DNA of 61,628 nucleotides from Arachnopeziza araneosa (lineage: Eukaryota; Ascomycota; Leotiomycetes; Helotiales; Arachnopezizaceae): contig QYAI01000194.1 of the NCBI GenBank assembly GCA_003988855.1, forward strand, positions 1 through 61,628. The letters are read 5' to 3'. A program made the position numbers and the translations under genes. The notes below the pieces were generated by a model. That model made no database searches and was not told the DNA's origin. It saw only the letters and a list, made by a program, of their open reading frames with translations. Each line of letters opens with the position of its first letter. Within the stretch, counting starts at the first letter, position 1. Below, in pieces: positions 47,286-58,576 of this stretch.

Positions 47286-47921
47286 ATGGTAAATCCATGG
47301 TACCCCTTCAGCCCAGCGATCATCGGCCTCTACGGCGGCGGCGGCGGTGCTCAGCGGAACTTCCACAACAGCGGCCGCGGCTTCGGAGGCAGTCGGGCCT
47401 ATATGAGCGGCGGCCGCTCATCAGGCGGTCTATCAGGGAGACTAGGGAGCGGCATATACCCCGTGAGCAACGGCAATCTCTCCAGCGGATTCGGGAGCAG
47501 TGGGTACAATTTCAGCAGCGCCGGTCTCTCCAGCGAACTCGGGAGCAGCGGATACGCCGGCGGTTCATCAGGGAGCCTATCCAACCTCTCACTCAACTTA
47601 CTCGGCGGGATCCGGCAACCGTTCGGGCCACAGAACATGCTCGGCGGGAGACAACCGCAGCCGTACGCGATGGGGGGACTCGGTGGGATGGGTGCTAACG
47701 CCATCGGGAACAACTGGGGGGCAGAATCGGCTGTTGATGGGAGCAGCGCAGGGCGGGATGGGCGGAGGTGGAGGTGGAGGTGGAGGGATGATGGGCGGCG
47801 GTCTGAGGGGCGCCAGAGTGGTGGGGGAGGAGGCGCGGCGGCGGCCGGGAACTTTGCGGGGTTGATGATGCCGCGACAGCCTAGAATGTATAATCATGGG
47901 TGGGGTGGGAGACCTGATTAA
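47286..47921 (+). CDS. Glycine-rich ORF, 211 codons, doubtful
   Basis: An open frame rich in Gly, Ser and Asn (YGGGGGAQRNFHNSGRGFGG at the start, repeated SSGFGSSGYN-like units in the middle, NFAGLMMPRQPRMYNHGWGG at the end). It has no recognised domain and no clear signal peptide. Between about 47700 and 47815 the annotated frame becomes Trp/Arg-rich (RRWRWRWRDDGRR), while another frame there continues the Gly-rich pattern (GGMGGGGGGGGGMMGGG). Either two compensating indels at G-runs have changed the middle, or the whole frame is a by-product of GC-rich repeats. RNA evidence would decide. Confidence 0.4.
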   Translation: MVNPWYPFSPAIIGLYGGGGGAQRNFHNSGRGFGGSRAYMSGGRSSGGLSGRLGSGIYPVSNGNLSSGFGSSGYNFSSAGLSSELGSSGYAGGSSGSLSNLSLNLLGGIRQPFGPQNMLGGRQPQPYAMGGLGGMGANAIGNNWGAESAVDGSSAGRDGRRWRWRWRDDGRRSEGRQSGGGGGAAAAGNFAGLMMPRQPRMYNHGWGGRPD

Positions 47922-48555
47922 AGACCGGTAGGAAAGATGGACAGAGCTGAAATAGCAGGTACTGGGTGTATGTTATAGATTTACAGGTGTAGATGTGTAA
48001 GACTAAGAGCAAGTTAATAGCTAGAAAAGGTTTCTGAACACCGCGTATCACATGCTGTTGCTCTCCAAGGCAAGGAAAGCTCTTGAAATGAGTTCGCTGT
48101 GCAAGTCCAAGGACCTGGCGTGAACGATCAAGAATAACAGGATCCAAGGTATAACGACCGGTTGAAGAAAGTTAAAGATCAGCGCAGTATAGAATCATCA
48201 GCGAAAAGTTCGGATATCTAAATCCATCAAACAGCACGGAATCAGATAAGATATTCGCAAAGCTCAAAACCATCTCTCGACAGACATCCTGAAGCCTAGC
48301 TTCAAACGGGACGATCAGACGCGGGAGCAGCGCTCCTCCAGCACAGCTACAGAGACCTTCTGGGTTCCAGGGAAGAAGGAAAAAAGTGTGATTTGTAAAA
48401 TATAAATTCCTGAATTCCTGCAGCTCACGGATGACCCAAGTATGCTGTTTTATGCCAGCTAGATGTAAGCCCAACGCCGCATAAACCATGCCGTTTCCCA
48501 AACTCCATATCCCAGTCTAGTTCTAACAAAGAAGACACGAGTCGGAATGCACCAT
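47922..48555. other. Convergent intergenic gap
   Basis: 3' flanks of the Gly-rich ORF and the GH76 gene. Nothing else supported. Confidence 0.5.
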
Positions 48556-49728
48556 TTATATCTTGATGGATGCGATGCCGTTCATCAGATCCGTCTGAAA
48601 CGCCGCCGCCGCGACCAAGGCATCCATGGCGGAGGACTGCGTGCTCGCATTGGCCGTGGCCAGAAACGGGCCCGCCCAGTTGACACTGAACTGATTCTTC
48701 GCATTCCGATCCTGGCTCCAGATGCTGGCCGCGTTGGTCGCCATGAAGCTGAGAAAGTCGTCGTTTGGGGCGGCCGTCTGCAGTTTCTGGAGATTCCGCA
48801 TGAAGATGCCTTTGAACTGCGTCCCGTCCCCGCCGCATTTTGGTTCACACGGATCGTGGAGGATACCGTCGCGATCAGAGAGGGCTGTGATGGCGGCTTG
48901 GGCGATTCTGCCAGCGGTTGGGAGGTAGGTTTTGTTTGGTGCAGCTCTGTTGAGCTCGACGAGAGCGCCGAGAATCACACCTTGGTTGTAGGACCAGACG
49001 GTGCCGTTGTTATTGACACATTTTTTGGTGAGGCCGTCGTTGATGTTGTTCTTGGAATTGATCATGCCAGACTTTTGGAACCACTCCCATTGAGCCGTAG
49101 CGATGTTCGTGTAGTTTTCCTTCTGGCTTGGGATGCGGTTGGCAAGATGAGCTGCGACAGAGAGATAGAGCTCGTTGGCAATGGCATTCACATATGTTTG
49201 TGCTTTGTTCCACCATATGCCACCACCACAGTTTGGCTCCGTGCCGTTGATCATGTCGTTGAAGATATCGACCGCCATGTCGAGATAGTCTTGGTTTCCC
49301 GTGACATCGTACGCCTGGATCCATCCCAGGGCCCACCAACCCTCGTCGTCATAAAACTTGTTGAGAAATCCTTTTGGGTTGCTCGTGACACTGGAGTCCA
49401 AAATGGTTTGCATGTTGAAATCATCCGTGATGACTTTCGTCTCGCCCAAGTTGAACTTCTGGGCCTGTACAAGCGTGTTTGCAAAGACATAAGTGGCAGT
49501 CTCAGAGACCGAGGATTCGACGGCCGCAAAATCACCCAGGACCGTGAGACAGTTGGCACTGTTCCACCAACCAGTCGAGTTCCAGATACCCGTATTGGGA
49601 TTGTACCATCGCTGTAAAGAAGTGAGACCATCTCGTGCATTCGAGGCATAGTCCTGAGCGGGCGCGGCTGAGATGGAATCCAACGCCGCCGACAAGACCA
49701 GAAGCGACCTGAGAAGATGATACGACAT
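48556..49728 (-). CDS. Secreted GH76 endo-alpha-1,6-mannanase-type enzyme
   Basis: One exon, 390 residues from ATG 49728 (MSYHLLRSLLVLSAALDSISAAPA is a signal peptide; the longer upstream frame is not used). The GH76 catalytic pair is Asp127-Asp128 in KFYDDEGWWALGWIQAYD. Other family blocks are WYNPNTGIWNSTGWWNSANC, CGGGIWWNKAQTYVNAIANELYL and VWSYNQGVILGALVEL. The family acts on alpha-1,6-mannan and, in yeast Dfg5/Dcw1, on GPI glycans to fix proteins into the wall. The protein stops after MNGIASIKI without a hydrophobic GPI-attachment tail, so a soluble secreted form is likely. Several N-glycosylation sites (NST, NGT, NYT, NKT, NAS) are present. Confidence 0.93.
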   Translation of the reverse strand: MSYHLLRSLLVLSAALDSISAAPAQDYASNARDGLTSLQRWYNPNTGIWNSTGWWNSANCLTVLGDFAAVESSVSETATYVFANTLVQAQKFNLGETKVITDDFNMQTILDSSVTSNPKGFLNKFYDDEGWWALGWIQAYDVTGNQDYLDMAVDIFNDMINGTEPNCGGGIWWNKAQTYVNAIANELYLSVAAHLANRIPSQKENYTNIATAQWEWFQKSGMINSKNNINDGLTKKCVNNNGTVWSYNQGVILGALVELNRAAPNKTYLPTAGRIAQAAITALSDRDGILHDPCEPKCGGDGTQFKGIFMRNLQKLQTAAPNDDFLSFMATNAASIWSQDRNAKNQFSVNWAGPFLATANASTQSSAMDALVAAAAFQTDLMNGIASIKI

Positions 49729-51390
49729 GGCCAAAAATTGGACGATACAATCTCTGAACACCGCACCGAGATTCAGAGGGGACCACGGCCAGATATACAA
49801 AGGAAGCAGATTGAAACCAGACTGGCGGGTCAGCGCCGTCTCGCACAGGCCTTCTCCCTCCACCAGGGAGCGCCAGACGAAGGGGAGCATGATTGACATC
49901 TGGGCACGAGGGCTCCGCAGCTACGTGTCCACAGGATGCGTGCCGGGCACGCAAGAAGATGAACTCATCTCACGCTGGCTGGATGTTGTTTCGTCGAGAT
50001 GGGGGAGGATAAAAACGGCAGTGGAAAGATTCGAGCTGCCGCTGTGGCTGGGGATGCGGCGCTAGCGACTCCCCGGAAAACACCCGGCCTCTAAACCTCC
50101 CTTCAGATCCTAATAGGACTTTGAATAGATGCTATGAGAAACTTAACCAATTGTGTTGTTCAAGAGACGTCAAACCGACATTATATCATGGGATTTATGC
50201 TGGAAGCCACACCTGGGCCTGCTTCGCACCGTCTTGGTGAGCACTAAACACCGCTCAACCCTCCCTAAACCCTGGTATAACGTCAAGGTCGCCCATCTCG
50301 GGACTTCGCAGCCTGATGAGCGACTCGACTCTCAAAACGGACAGCCTGAGCCACCCGATCTCCTCCAGGATCCCGGATGCGGTGCGCAGCTACCCTCTTT
50401 CGGCCAGTACTCTCCAGGTCGGGTGTCTCGACCCGCCGTCACACCATTTGGCAGTGAGTTTATTCACGGCAGTGTTGTCTGTATTCAGTGAGAGCCCGCA
50501 TGAATCGCAGTCGTTGTCGATGCTAGGATCAGATATTTATCTTTGTTTTGCCTGGGCCATGGTTTCGCAGCATTAGGCAATTCGGTCAAATTTACACGAC
50601 TTACCAGAGAGCGTCTCTGCTCTTACCATGCCATTTACTTAATACAGGCCATTTAGCACTATATTTGTAGGCCCAAATTGGAGAAAGTATAGTAAAAAGA
50701 GTCAATCCGCCGACTCTATCAGTGTTTTCACTGAAGCATCTGCGTTGGTTTGTCCCGCTTCGCTTAACTTTATGCTTAATTATGCCGCTGCATAAACCTC
50801 ACGACCGACCCTCGAGCATTCCAGGTAAGAAGTTGATTGTTCTCTTGCTGACATTGGGAATAATAAAGTCAGGATACAATCGTCTGAAACAAGCGAAAGA
50901 ACTCAGCCGTTCACTCAGACTTCACATGATACCGATGAGAGCCACCGTCTCGCAACTCACCCAGCCTGTTCACACCGAGATCAACAAAGTCTTGATAATT
51001 GAATCAGCTTATCATTCACTGTCAGCGATCTACATGCTCTCTCCTCCTCCCGTCTCAAAACATCCGCATTACTTTAATCTCTTCAAAAAATATGTAGGGG
51101 TATACCAACTCCGTCGAGAAGAAAAATCAAGCTCAACCAAAAACAAAGGAAATCCAGGTTGTGGTCTCAGTCTACGTGTCTAGATGTAGTATATGGCGCC
51201 GTCCATATGGTAGTCTTCTCGTTCCTGCTGCTTCCAATGCTATTATCAATGTCATCGCTGGTCCGTATTGTTCCAAGGGTATCAATCTCCTCCAAATGAT
51301 GAATGCAAAATATGCTCCAAATCTTACTCCTTCAACAATCCCGCTTCAAATGCAATCTTGCGCTGTGTCATTATGTTTCATGGCATCACC
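49729..51390. other. Intergenic
   Basis: About 1.7 kb, promoter side of GH76 and 3' flank of the next minus-strand gene. Short plus-strand frames at 50.1-51.2 kb show no family resemblance. Confidence 0.5.
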
Positions 51391-52218
51391 TCAACTCCTT
51401 CCAAATGTCGTCCACCGCCGAAATATACCCGGCCGACGTTCATTCTCCTCTGTACGAGCAGCGCTCCCTTTCTCCTCTTCCTCCGGTGGCAACACCAACC
51501 TATATCTTCTCACACTTCCACGATCATCTTCTTCATCCCCTTCGTGAAACAATACCCGCCTTGAACTCCTGCTCCCAGGCGGGAGTATACAGTCCGGCAC
51601 CAAACGTATCAGAAACCCTCGTACACCCTTGCTCGCTGCATCGATGGCAGCGTATTCTAGCCTCCGCGTAGAGTCTGATGTCCAGTACTGCACCGTTACC
51701 GGTGGAGGGGGTGGAGCAGGTACTTCAGATTCGCGTTCAGCGGTTCGGGGTGGAGAGGTTGGAGGCAGAGACGGGAACTGGTAGAATTGATAAGGTGAAC
51801 TGGTATGGCGGGTTTGTGGAACCGGTCGAGAAGTTCGAATATATGTCTGTTGGGATATCCCTCTATGAATACTCGTTCTACCAGACGACGAGGTCGTCGT
51901 TCTACGACGCGGCCTGGATGGCCTTGTAGAAGATGAAGAGGTTCGTCTTGAGTGTTCACCATCCGCATAACCGGAGTCTTGTCTCGCCATTTTCGTGGAT
52001 GCAGGTGTTGGGCTCTCGGGACGGGCCTCAGGAGTGGGTGTTGCGGGAGGAGGGAGAGAATACATTTCCATGTTTGTGGTTGATGGTGGAGGATGAGCGT
52101 GTGCAGAATGAAAGGTAACTGCGTCTGAGATGGCGGAGAGAGAGGAAAGAGAGCGGTTGTGGTTGTGCCAATGGGGTGGGAGGGCAGAGAGGTGATGTTT
52201 TGAGGTTTCTGGGACCAT
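51391..52218 (-). CDS. Disordered fungal protein with a conserved C-terminal patch
   Basis: A single frame of 275 residues. The first 170 residues are Pro/Ser/Thr/Arg-rich and disordered (PPPATPTPEARPESPTPAS, SRPRRRTTTSSSGRTSIHR) and include ARQDSGYADGEHSRR, a short motif common in fungal regulatory proteins. A compact, probably folded stretch follows: VTVQYWTSDSTRRLEYAAID, GVRGFLIRLVPDCILPP, then RVLFHEGDEEDDRGSVRRYRLVL. That pattern recurs in hypothetical ascomycete proteins. Function unknown; no membrane segment or signal. The first ATG is taken as start; the ATG at NMEMYSL is an alternative. Confidence 0.65.
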   Translation of the reverse strand: MVPETSKHHLSALPPHWHNHNRSLSSLSAISDAVTFHSAHAHPPPSTTNMEMYSLPPPATPTPEARPESPTPASTKMARQDSGYADGEHSRRTSSSSTRPSRPRRRTTTSSSGRTSIHRGISQQTYIRTSRPVPQTRHTSSPYQFYQFPSLPPTSPPRTAERESEVPAPPPPPVTVQYWTSDSTRRLEYAAIDAASKGVRGFLIRLVPDCILPPGSRSSRRVLFHEGDEEDDRGSVRRYRLVLPPEEEEKGSAARTEENERRPGIFRRWTTFGRS

Positions 52219-54094
52219 CTCCTACTTGCGTAAGAAGAATACTATTGCGCGTGATTTTGAGTGTGCGTTTGATATTGGATCACTTCGAAACATTCCTTTC
52301 CCTTCATATACAGATATTGTTTGTCGATAGGGGAGGCAGAAAAGTCGGAGTTGTGTGCTGTCAAGGTTGTGGGGCAGTGGAGTCTATATGCGATAGAAAG
52401 AATCTTAGTCTGCCTGAATCTCACGGAGAAATGGAGATGAAGATGCCAAGACGGATTAAAGTAGTCCTGTTCGTTCGTGACCAGGCGGTGATGTGGTTGT
52501 ATGGACGGTCGTCTGTCGACTAGGAATGGCGTTGGATCGTGAATGACTGGATTAGGGCGACCCCACTATGTGGCCCTTGTTTTGGTGTGATGCGGCCCGC
52601 GGATTAGAGATCTGACCGCCAGAAGGTCACTCACTCCCCTTCGGTTTGGAGGACGGTTCAATGTTCAGAGAGAAAGTTGACGGTGGTTTGCGCGATGAAT
52701 GTCACTCGGATTGCTTCTTGTCCACTCCAACCAAGTTTCTTGAGCAACAGAAGAGTCGCTGGGGGGGAATGGCGAGGGTGGTGGTTCGCTGCACTGCCAG
52801 GAACCAGGCCTCGCTGACCGCCACGAGCTGCACGCTGCCGTGGAAAGGTTGAGCTGCAGGCCTGCAGTAGCGGGGTCGCTGTTGGAGACCTGGGCTGGTG
52901 TCGTCGGTCCTCCTGGGTACTTGTTGATGTTGTTGTTGATGTTGTTGATGTTGTTGATGATGAGAAAGAGTGAGGTTGAAATGCATTTAGAGAAGGCAGA
53001 GGAATAGTCACTCCCGCCCATCCTCCTCGGGTCAAACGATCATAACAACAACGCGCCTTTTCATAATAGCATGTGAAGAAGACCCTGAAACCCAATCCAC
53101 TCGTGACAGCGCAGAAGCCCTGAAACTCAGCATTCCCAATGGAAGTCGGCTGTGCCCATGACACGCGCCGCGCATGAACCAATCACCCCATGCGAACCAC
53201 GCACCAGAAAAGGCCAAGGTGAAACCCCCCATCGTGGGCCAGATATTGGAGAGGCTTCGACCAGCTCCTGCAAATGCTCAGGGGGACGTTCCCGGCGGTC
53301 AGCGTGACCGGCTCCGCACGTGCATTCAACTCCAATGTGTGGGTGCGGCCCGTTGCTTGCTGCGAACTGGAGAACGGATGAAGTCAGAATCAAGATTGCG
53401 ATGCGACTCTACAGTATTGAAGCGGTGAGATACGACTTTGTTGCGGTGAGATGGCATTTCGCTTCGGTATGAGCGGCTGGTTTAGCACACTCTCAATTGT
53501 TGGTTCTGCTCTCAACAAGAATATCCAAGAGATGATAACGAAGACTCTTCTAAACCCACTGGATTCTCAGAGCTTTCTTTATAGCATGGTTTCCAGAGCT
53601 GACCAAAGGCGCTTCTCAAGGTTTGAGTTTATGTTCGAACTGCCACAACTCAGAACTTCCATCCTATTTCTCAAACTCATGACTCGAGTCACGTGCATCC
53701 ACCTGGGACGTGAAGAAAGCGCTACAACTGATTCATTGATCGAATTCGATCTGCAAGAGATTTATGCAGCAAAGATACCACGCATTGCGAACTTGCCTGA
53801 CTTCAAGAAGTTGCTATGCACGTGATTGAATCTCTGTACCTGGTCTCGAGCAATAATAAGCTTCTACCTTCCAAATTGAGCAAAGTGTTTCAAGGTCGCT
53901 GCTATGACGCACCTGAGATTGTTTACAGGTCCGAGTGGCCGCACATCTCACAAACACTTATATGAAGGATTCACCTCCGCGCGAGGGCTCAATTACTGCC
54001 GTCAGAGATTCCTTTCATCCCCTTTCATATTTTCGTCACCAGCAGGAGACATGCGCGAGTCGGATTTCTACCGCTAAACCTACGCATCCAGGAG
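52219..54094. other. Intergenic with a trinucleotide repeat
   Basis: No gene supported. A GTT/GAT trinucleotide array (GTTGATGTTGTTGTTGATG-like) lies at about 52921-52965 and creates Asn/Gln-rich frames on the minus strand. A plus frame of 124 codons at 53451-53825 is unrecognised. CACGTG palindromes near 53696 and 53818 flank its end. Confidence 0.5.
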
Positions 54095-55517
54095 ATGCTC
54101 TTAATTGCACTTATTTCCTTTCTGGCCGTTCTTTTTGGACCTAGTAATGGATGGATGCCAGGTACGGACAAGCACATCGTTGCGACGGATGGGACAAGTT
54201 TATTTTCTGGACATGATACCACTTCCCTCCGCCGACGAGATGACAGCAGCATGCGGTCGCTGCCCCAGAAGATCCGTGGGGTGAACCTCGGGTCCCTGTT
54301 TGTTTTTGAACCATGGATGGCCAGAGCAGAATGGGAATCCATGGGTTGCGGCAACGCCCAATCCGAGTTCGACTGCGTGCAACAGTTGGGACAAAGGAAA
54401 GCCAATCTAGCATTTCAAAACCACTGGAATACTTGGATCACGCTCGAGGATATGCAAAATATCACCAACCTGGGGTTGAATACCGTCAGGATACCAGTGG
54501 GGTTCTGGTTAATGGAATCGCTGGTAGGTTCAAATGAGTCTTTTCCTCAAGGCGGGATCCAGTATCTAGAACAGGTCTGCGGCTGGGCAAGCGATGTTGG
54601 GTTATTCATCATTCTTGATTTGCATGGCGCGCCTGGAGCGCAGGTAGCCAACAATTCCGAAACTGGCGAAGTGAGTTCAAGATTCTGTCGTGTTTTCCAA
54701 GACGCTGACCTAAATTCAGTACGTCCGAACCCCTGGTTTCTACACTTCATTCCAGTACTCCCGAGCAACACAATTCCTGTCGTGGCTTACCAATCTCATC
54801 TACCTGAATCGCTCCTTTCGCAACGTTGGAGTCCTCAGCATTGTCAACGAACCGCTCCGCAATTCAACCATCACAACTAGCATGATTGACAACTACTACC
54901 CCTCTGCCTATGCTGCTATTCGCGCTGTAGAAGCCCAGCTTCAGATCCCAAAATCTCAATCTCTACACGTGCAAACCATGAACTCTGTCTGGGGATCTGG
55001 CGATCCTACCACTAATCTCTCGCTCTCTTCTCCAACCACCTACAACTTGGCATACGACGCACACCGCTACCTCCTCTACAACACCAGTCTTCCTGTCACG
55101 CAGAACGCCTACATCTCCGATTCTTGTCAAAACACCTTGCAGAGTTCTTCCGCATCTCAATCTTCTTCGTCAAGTGCTCAACCCCCGACCATCGTCGGCG
55201 AATTCTCTCTTGCCGTACCCTCAGCTGCTGCCGCTACCTCTGCATGGAACAATAGAACCAACCTCCAATTCTACAAGGATTGGTTCGCCGCTCAGGTGAC
55301 CGGATACGAGAAGCACTCTGCGGGATGGGTGTTCTGGAGCTGGAAGACGCAGTTGGGGGATTACCGGTGGGATTTCCAAGATGCAGTGGCTGCCGGCGTG
55401 GTTCCGATGGGGTTAAATATCGACACCACTGTGTGCAGTGCTGCTCAGCATTTTGGTGTCGGGACGATATGGTTCTTTGCTTTGTTTGCGGGTTGGAGTT
55501 TGCGGTGGTCTCTGTGA
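54095..55517 (+). CDS. Secreted GH5 beta-glucanase (exo-1,3/endo-1,6 type)
   Basis: Exons 54095-54670 and 54720-55517 join to 457 residues with a 49-nt intron. MLLIALISFLAVLFGPSNG is a signal peptide. Family blocks: KIRGVNLGSLFVFEPWMA, ESMGCGNAQSEFDCVQQLG, HWNTWITLEDM, GLNTVRIPVGFWLMES and LDLHGAPGAQ. The acid/base is Glu236 in SIVNEP and the nucleophile Glu353 in TIVGEFSLA. This set fits fungal exo-beta-1,3- and beta-1,6-glucanases that trim wall glucans; which linkage is cut cannot be read. A Ser-rich insert (QSSSASQSSSSSAQ) sits before the nucleophile. The C-terminus is hydrophobic (IWFFALFAGWSL) and may be a GPI signal or a structural helix. Confidence 0.92.
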
Positions 55518-56097
55518 TAGAGGATCGGGTTTTGGCGTTTGTAGATGGGATCATATAGAATTTAGAGGGCGTTTCGGGTGTCGGTGGAGAAACTTCTACA
55601 TTTGACTGTAAAAATTATATTGAAATATGAAAATGAAGCACGCTCCTGATTTTTGGACTCCATCTTGACATTTATTCCGTCATCATTGTAAATACACATT
55701 TTTTTTACCGTTCAAGATGACGAACCTTTGGAGTGACTCCAGCCCGAAATTCAGCCCTGGAACTTCCTCTAGGTGCTAGAAAAAGGAATGATATTAATGA
55801 GTAGGTAAAAAGATGTTGATTCTTTAGAAGAGAACCCGACGTGAAACCCTCATTTATACACGCTCGCCAAGCCGCTCCGTCCCGATCCATCCACAGTGCT
55901 GTATCGCACATGAAATGAAGAGCAGCATGCACCACTCCAAAACTACATTAACGATACGCAAACATGTTTCCGCCATGATTTCAGATTCAACTTGACGCCA
56001 ATCGACCCCATATAAAGGCGACGATCTCGCATTCTACATCGCACATTGAAAACCTCAAGGACAGCAACAACACATCCTACTTACCCACTCAGACACG
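55518..56097. other. Intergenic
   Basis: 3' flank of the glucanase. A TATA-like ATATAAAGG near 56012 precedes the short frame at 56098. No other feature seen. Confidence 0.5.
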
Positions 56098-56532
56098 ATG
56101 CAGACGCTTATTCCACTCATGGCGCGATTTCTCCTTCTCTTATCCGCGCTCCTCTCCATGTGCGATGCGCTGAATTATCGTGCACATCTCCGCGCTCACC
56201 TCCAACGCCGAGGAGCAGTCACCACGGCGGAAACGGCGACCGCTCCACCCAGGTGGCCACTGCCAGCCCGACGAACCTCCCGTCGAGCTCGGACAGCCTA
56301 GCAAGTCAGTCGTCTTGGCCACTCCCTATCCAACTTTGTCGCTTGTTAAACACTCACACTATCATGATGATCCTGACTTCTTCATTTATCTCGGTTTCGT
56401 GCTGTTGTGCGGCATTGCTCTTGTCATCCTCCTGTTAGTCAATCTTCTGATGACCCATTCCTGCAATTATCTTATACCCACTGATGAAATGAATAGGTTG
56501 TGGAACTGCATCAGTGATTGCAATAAGCGATA
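56098..56532 (+). other. Possible small secreted or membrane protein, frame unclear
   Basis: ATG 56098 starts a convincing signal-peptide-like stretch (LMARFLLLLSALLSMCDALN). The same frame then becomes Arg/Pro-rich and stops at 56301. A second frame carries a Ser/Thr-rich stretch (TQVATASPTNLPSSSDSLAS) near 56245, and a third carries a membrane helix (FIYLGFVLLCGIALVILLLV) near 56380, ending at 56530. The order signal, stalk, helix, tail would make a small type I membrane protein, but I found no good introns joining the frames. It may be a decayed gene, a gene with unusual splicing, or coincidence. Confidence 0.25.
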
Positions 56533-57270
56533 GCCAAGAGCGCGTCCAGCTGCCGTCGCCCTTCAGTCTGTGATCCCTGGGCCCGCGCCGTAGCTTTACA
56601 GGTGCCGTGCTCCTGTCTATTCTTTTAGGCCCTCTCCGGTCCCCCCGCCGGAAACGGAAGCACAGGCCGCGGTGGATAGGAGGAATGGTCAAACTGACCA
56701 GCAGGATACTGGTTCGACGAATCTCATCTCGGTATTGCCACAACGGGAAGGGGATAAATAACGAGAACAGGTCACTAGCGGAAGTATCTCTTGGCATGAA
56801 GGTCGATGATTTCTATTCGTACAGGTGAAAAGCTGCTTTTAATGTGAATAAGCGTGAGTTGGTATGAGCAATAGTGAGCCAAATCAGAAATAAAGCTTCT
56901 GTGAAACAAATTTCAAGCTACTTGTACGCAAATGTCCAAAGCGCTTTTCAAGAGGAGAAAATCTAGGACTATTGAATCAGCATGCTATGTGCGTATATTG
57001 ATGCTTCTCTATATCCAGTTTGAAGGTGGTTTGGTGTAGCGGTCAGGCTATTCAACCCCTTGCCTCTTGATTGATGGTATTGGTCCACCTAGCATGCAGA
57101 ACGTGATCTTTTCTTCGGCAACTATAGAGATCAGATTACAGACCCTGCATTGAGCTCATCTGGTGAAATGAATAAGTAACAAATTTCCGAAGAGTATTGT
57201 ACATCTCGTGGAACGAATAACATATTTCAAAGATTATAGCAAATCTCGTGGAAGGAATAGGTAGTATCTC
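56533..57270. other. Intergenic
   Basis: No gene supported. A stretch near 57030-57095 superficially resembles a tRNA but lacks the expected T-loop (see rejected items). Confidence 0.5.
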
Positions 57271-57933
57271 TCAAAGATTGTAGCAAATCTCCACAGGAAT
57301 CTTCGCCGAATAACACCCCGAAATCATATTCTGCGCAATCGCATAGCCATTCTCCGTCCCAGCTGGGACATCCGCCGCACAATCATTAACCGTAGATTGA
57401 AACCCCCAAGCGCCTCCAACATAGCCATTCTGCGCCTTTGCCGTGACAGTCGTCCAACCCTGCACCAGGTTGGACTTGCTATCGAAGATCGCCACCCGGA
57501 CGGACCCGTAGTCGAAATGATCGCCGTTGATCTTGATGTACGGGTACGTGTTCGGGCCCGGGTACCAGTCATTGCTCCAGACATTGAGCGACGCAACCCG
57601 GTTCCCCGCTTGAGCGTTGTCGTTGGCGGCCTGCGTGCGGGTGGCCGGGAGGACGCATACATGGTCGTTGGGGTAGGCTTCTCGCCATACGTAGCCGTTC
57701 ACGCATGTGTCGGGGCCGTAGGGTCCGTTGGGGTTGATCCGACCTGGTGCGGCGGCGTTGTCTTCAGCGGTCTGGGTGCGGATGGCGGGCGTGACGCAGA
57801 CGTAATCGGTGAGCGTTGCTTGACGCCATACCCAGCCTTGCAAACAGGCATTGGGTCCGTAGCAAGTAGCCGATGCAAAGCTCAGGGAAGAAATGAGGGT
57901 GAGGATAATGGCAAAATGGCGTATCTTGGACAT
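57271..57933 (-). CDS. Secreted protein with two bacterial-like WRxA/VCV repeats
   Basis: One exon, 220 residues. Residues 1-22 are a signal peptide (FAIILTLISSLSFASA). Two repeats follow: CYGPNACLQGWVWRQATLTD then YVCVTPAIRTQTAEDNA (24-60), and PYGPDTCVNGYVWREAYPND then HVCVLPATRTQAANDNA (71-107). This repeat is familiar from secreted proteins of actinobacteria and other bacteria, where it often occurs in series. The C-terminal part (TYPYIKINGDHFDYGSVRVAIFD to the end) looks like an all-beta domain with a disulphide-capable Cys pair (VNDCAAD, SGCYSAK, EICYNL). No introns. The function is unknown; bacterial origin by transfer is a reasonable but unproven idea. Confidence 0.8.
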   Translation of the reverse strand: MSKIRHFAIILTLISSLSFASATCYGPNACLQGWVWRQATLTDYVCVTPAIRTQTAEDNAAAPGRINPNGPYGPDTCVNGYVWREAYPNDHVCVLPATRTQAANDNAQAGNRVASLNVWSNDWYPGPNTYPYIKINGDHFDYGSVRVAIFDSKSNLVQGWTTVTAKAQNGYVGGAWGFQSTVNDCAADVPAGTENGYAIAQNMISGCYSAKIPVEICYNL

Positions 57934-58576
57934 CTTGGACGGGATATCAAGTCGGAAAAGTTCTTGGGCTGGGAGAAAAATTCACGAAGGCTGGAAATAT
58001 TTAGTGAAACTACGCTGTAGACTGTGGGGTTTACTTATAGAATCAACTACTTTTCAGCTCACTCTTACAAGAAATTAAGTTTCAATAATCCGATACGAAG
58101 GTTGAAGTTCATCTTGGCGCTTGATTGAAAACTAAGCAGCCTATTCTCGCTATTGGTCACAACACCCAAGCCACAACTCCGATGGTTCACATCAAGGAGC
58201 CAGAGTCAACCTGGCGCGCACCTCAGCCACGATGAAGGATCGTTCACCTGAGCTAATAATATCGAAATATCGAGCTGGGCCCTCACACGACTCTGAGTAT
58301 AATCTCCGATGAGGCTGTCGGTGCTGTGTCGGGTTTAGATGGAGTTGGAATCATGAATCATGACAGGCTGCATGGCAGTGCTATTGAGGATATTTTATAG
58401 GTAATTACGACTTGAGATCTGGTCTCGTGACATGGCATTCAATAGAGTCAGCAATTTTGAGATTCGTGTGCCCAATCGAAGAATGTAAGGCGAAGCTGTA
58501 CCAGAGAGGTTTACCGTGCCAAGCATGTATAATTCCATAACTGGTTAGACTTTGCAGAAATCCTGCAAGGTATAAT
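57934..58576. other. Intergenic
   Basis: Promoter side of the secreted repeat protein. Nothing else supported. Confidence 0.5.

Noticed and set aside
52658..53182. 174-codon minus frame with Thr/Ser/Asn runs
   Set aside because: Driven by the GTT/GAT trinucleotide repeat; no protein family resemblance.
57030..57096. tRNA-like stretch: AGGTGG and CCACCT can pair at the ends and TGGTGTAGCGG resembles an A box
   Set aside because: No GGTTCGANTCC B box, no convincing anticodon stem and a total length that is too short.
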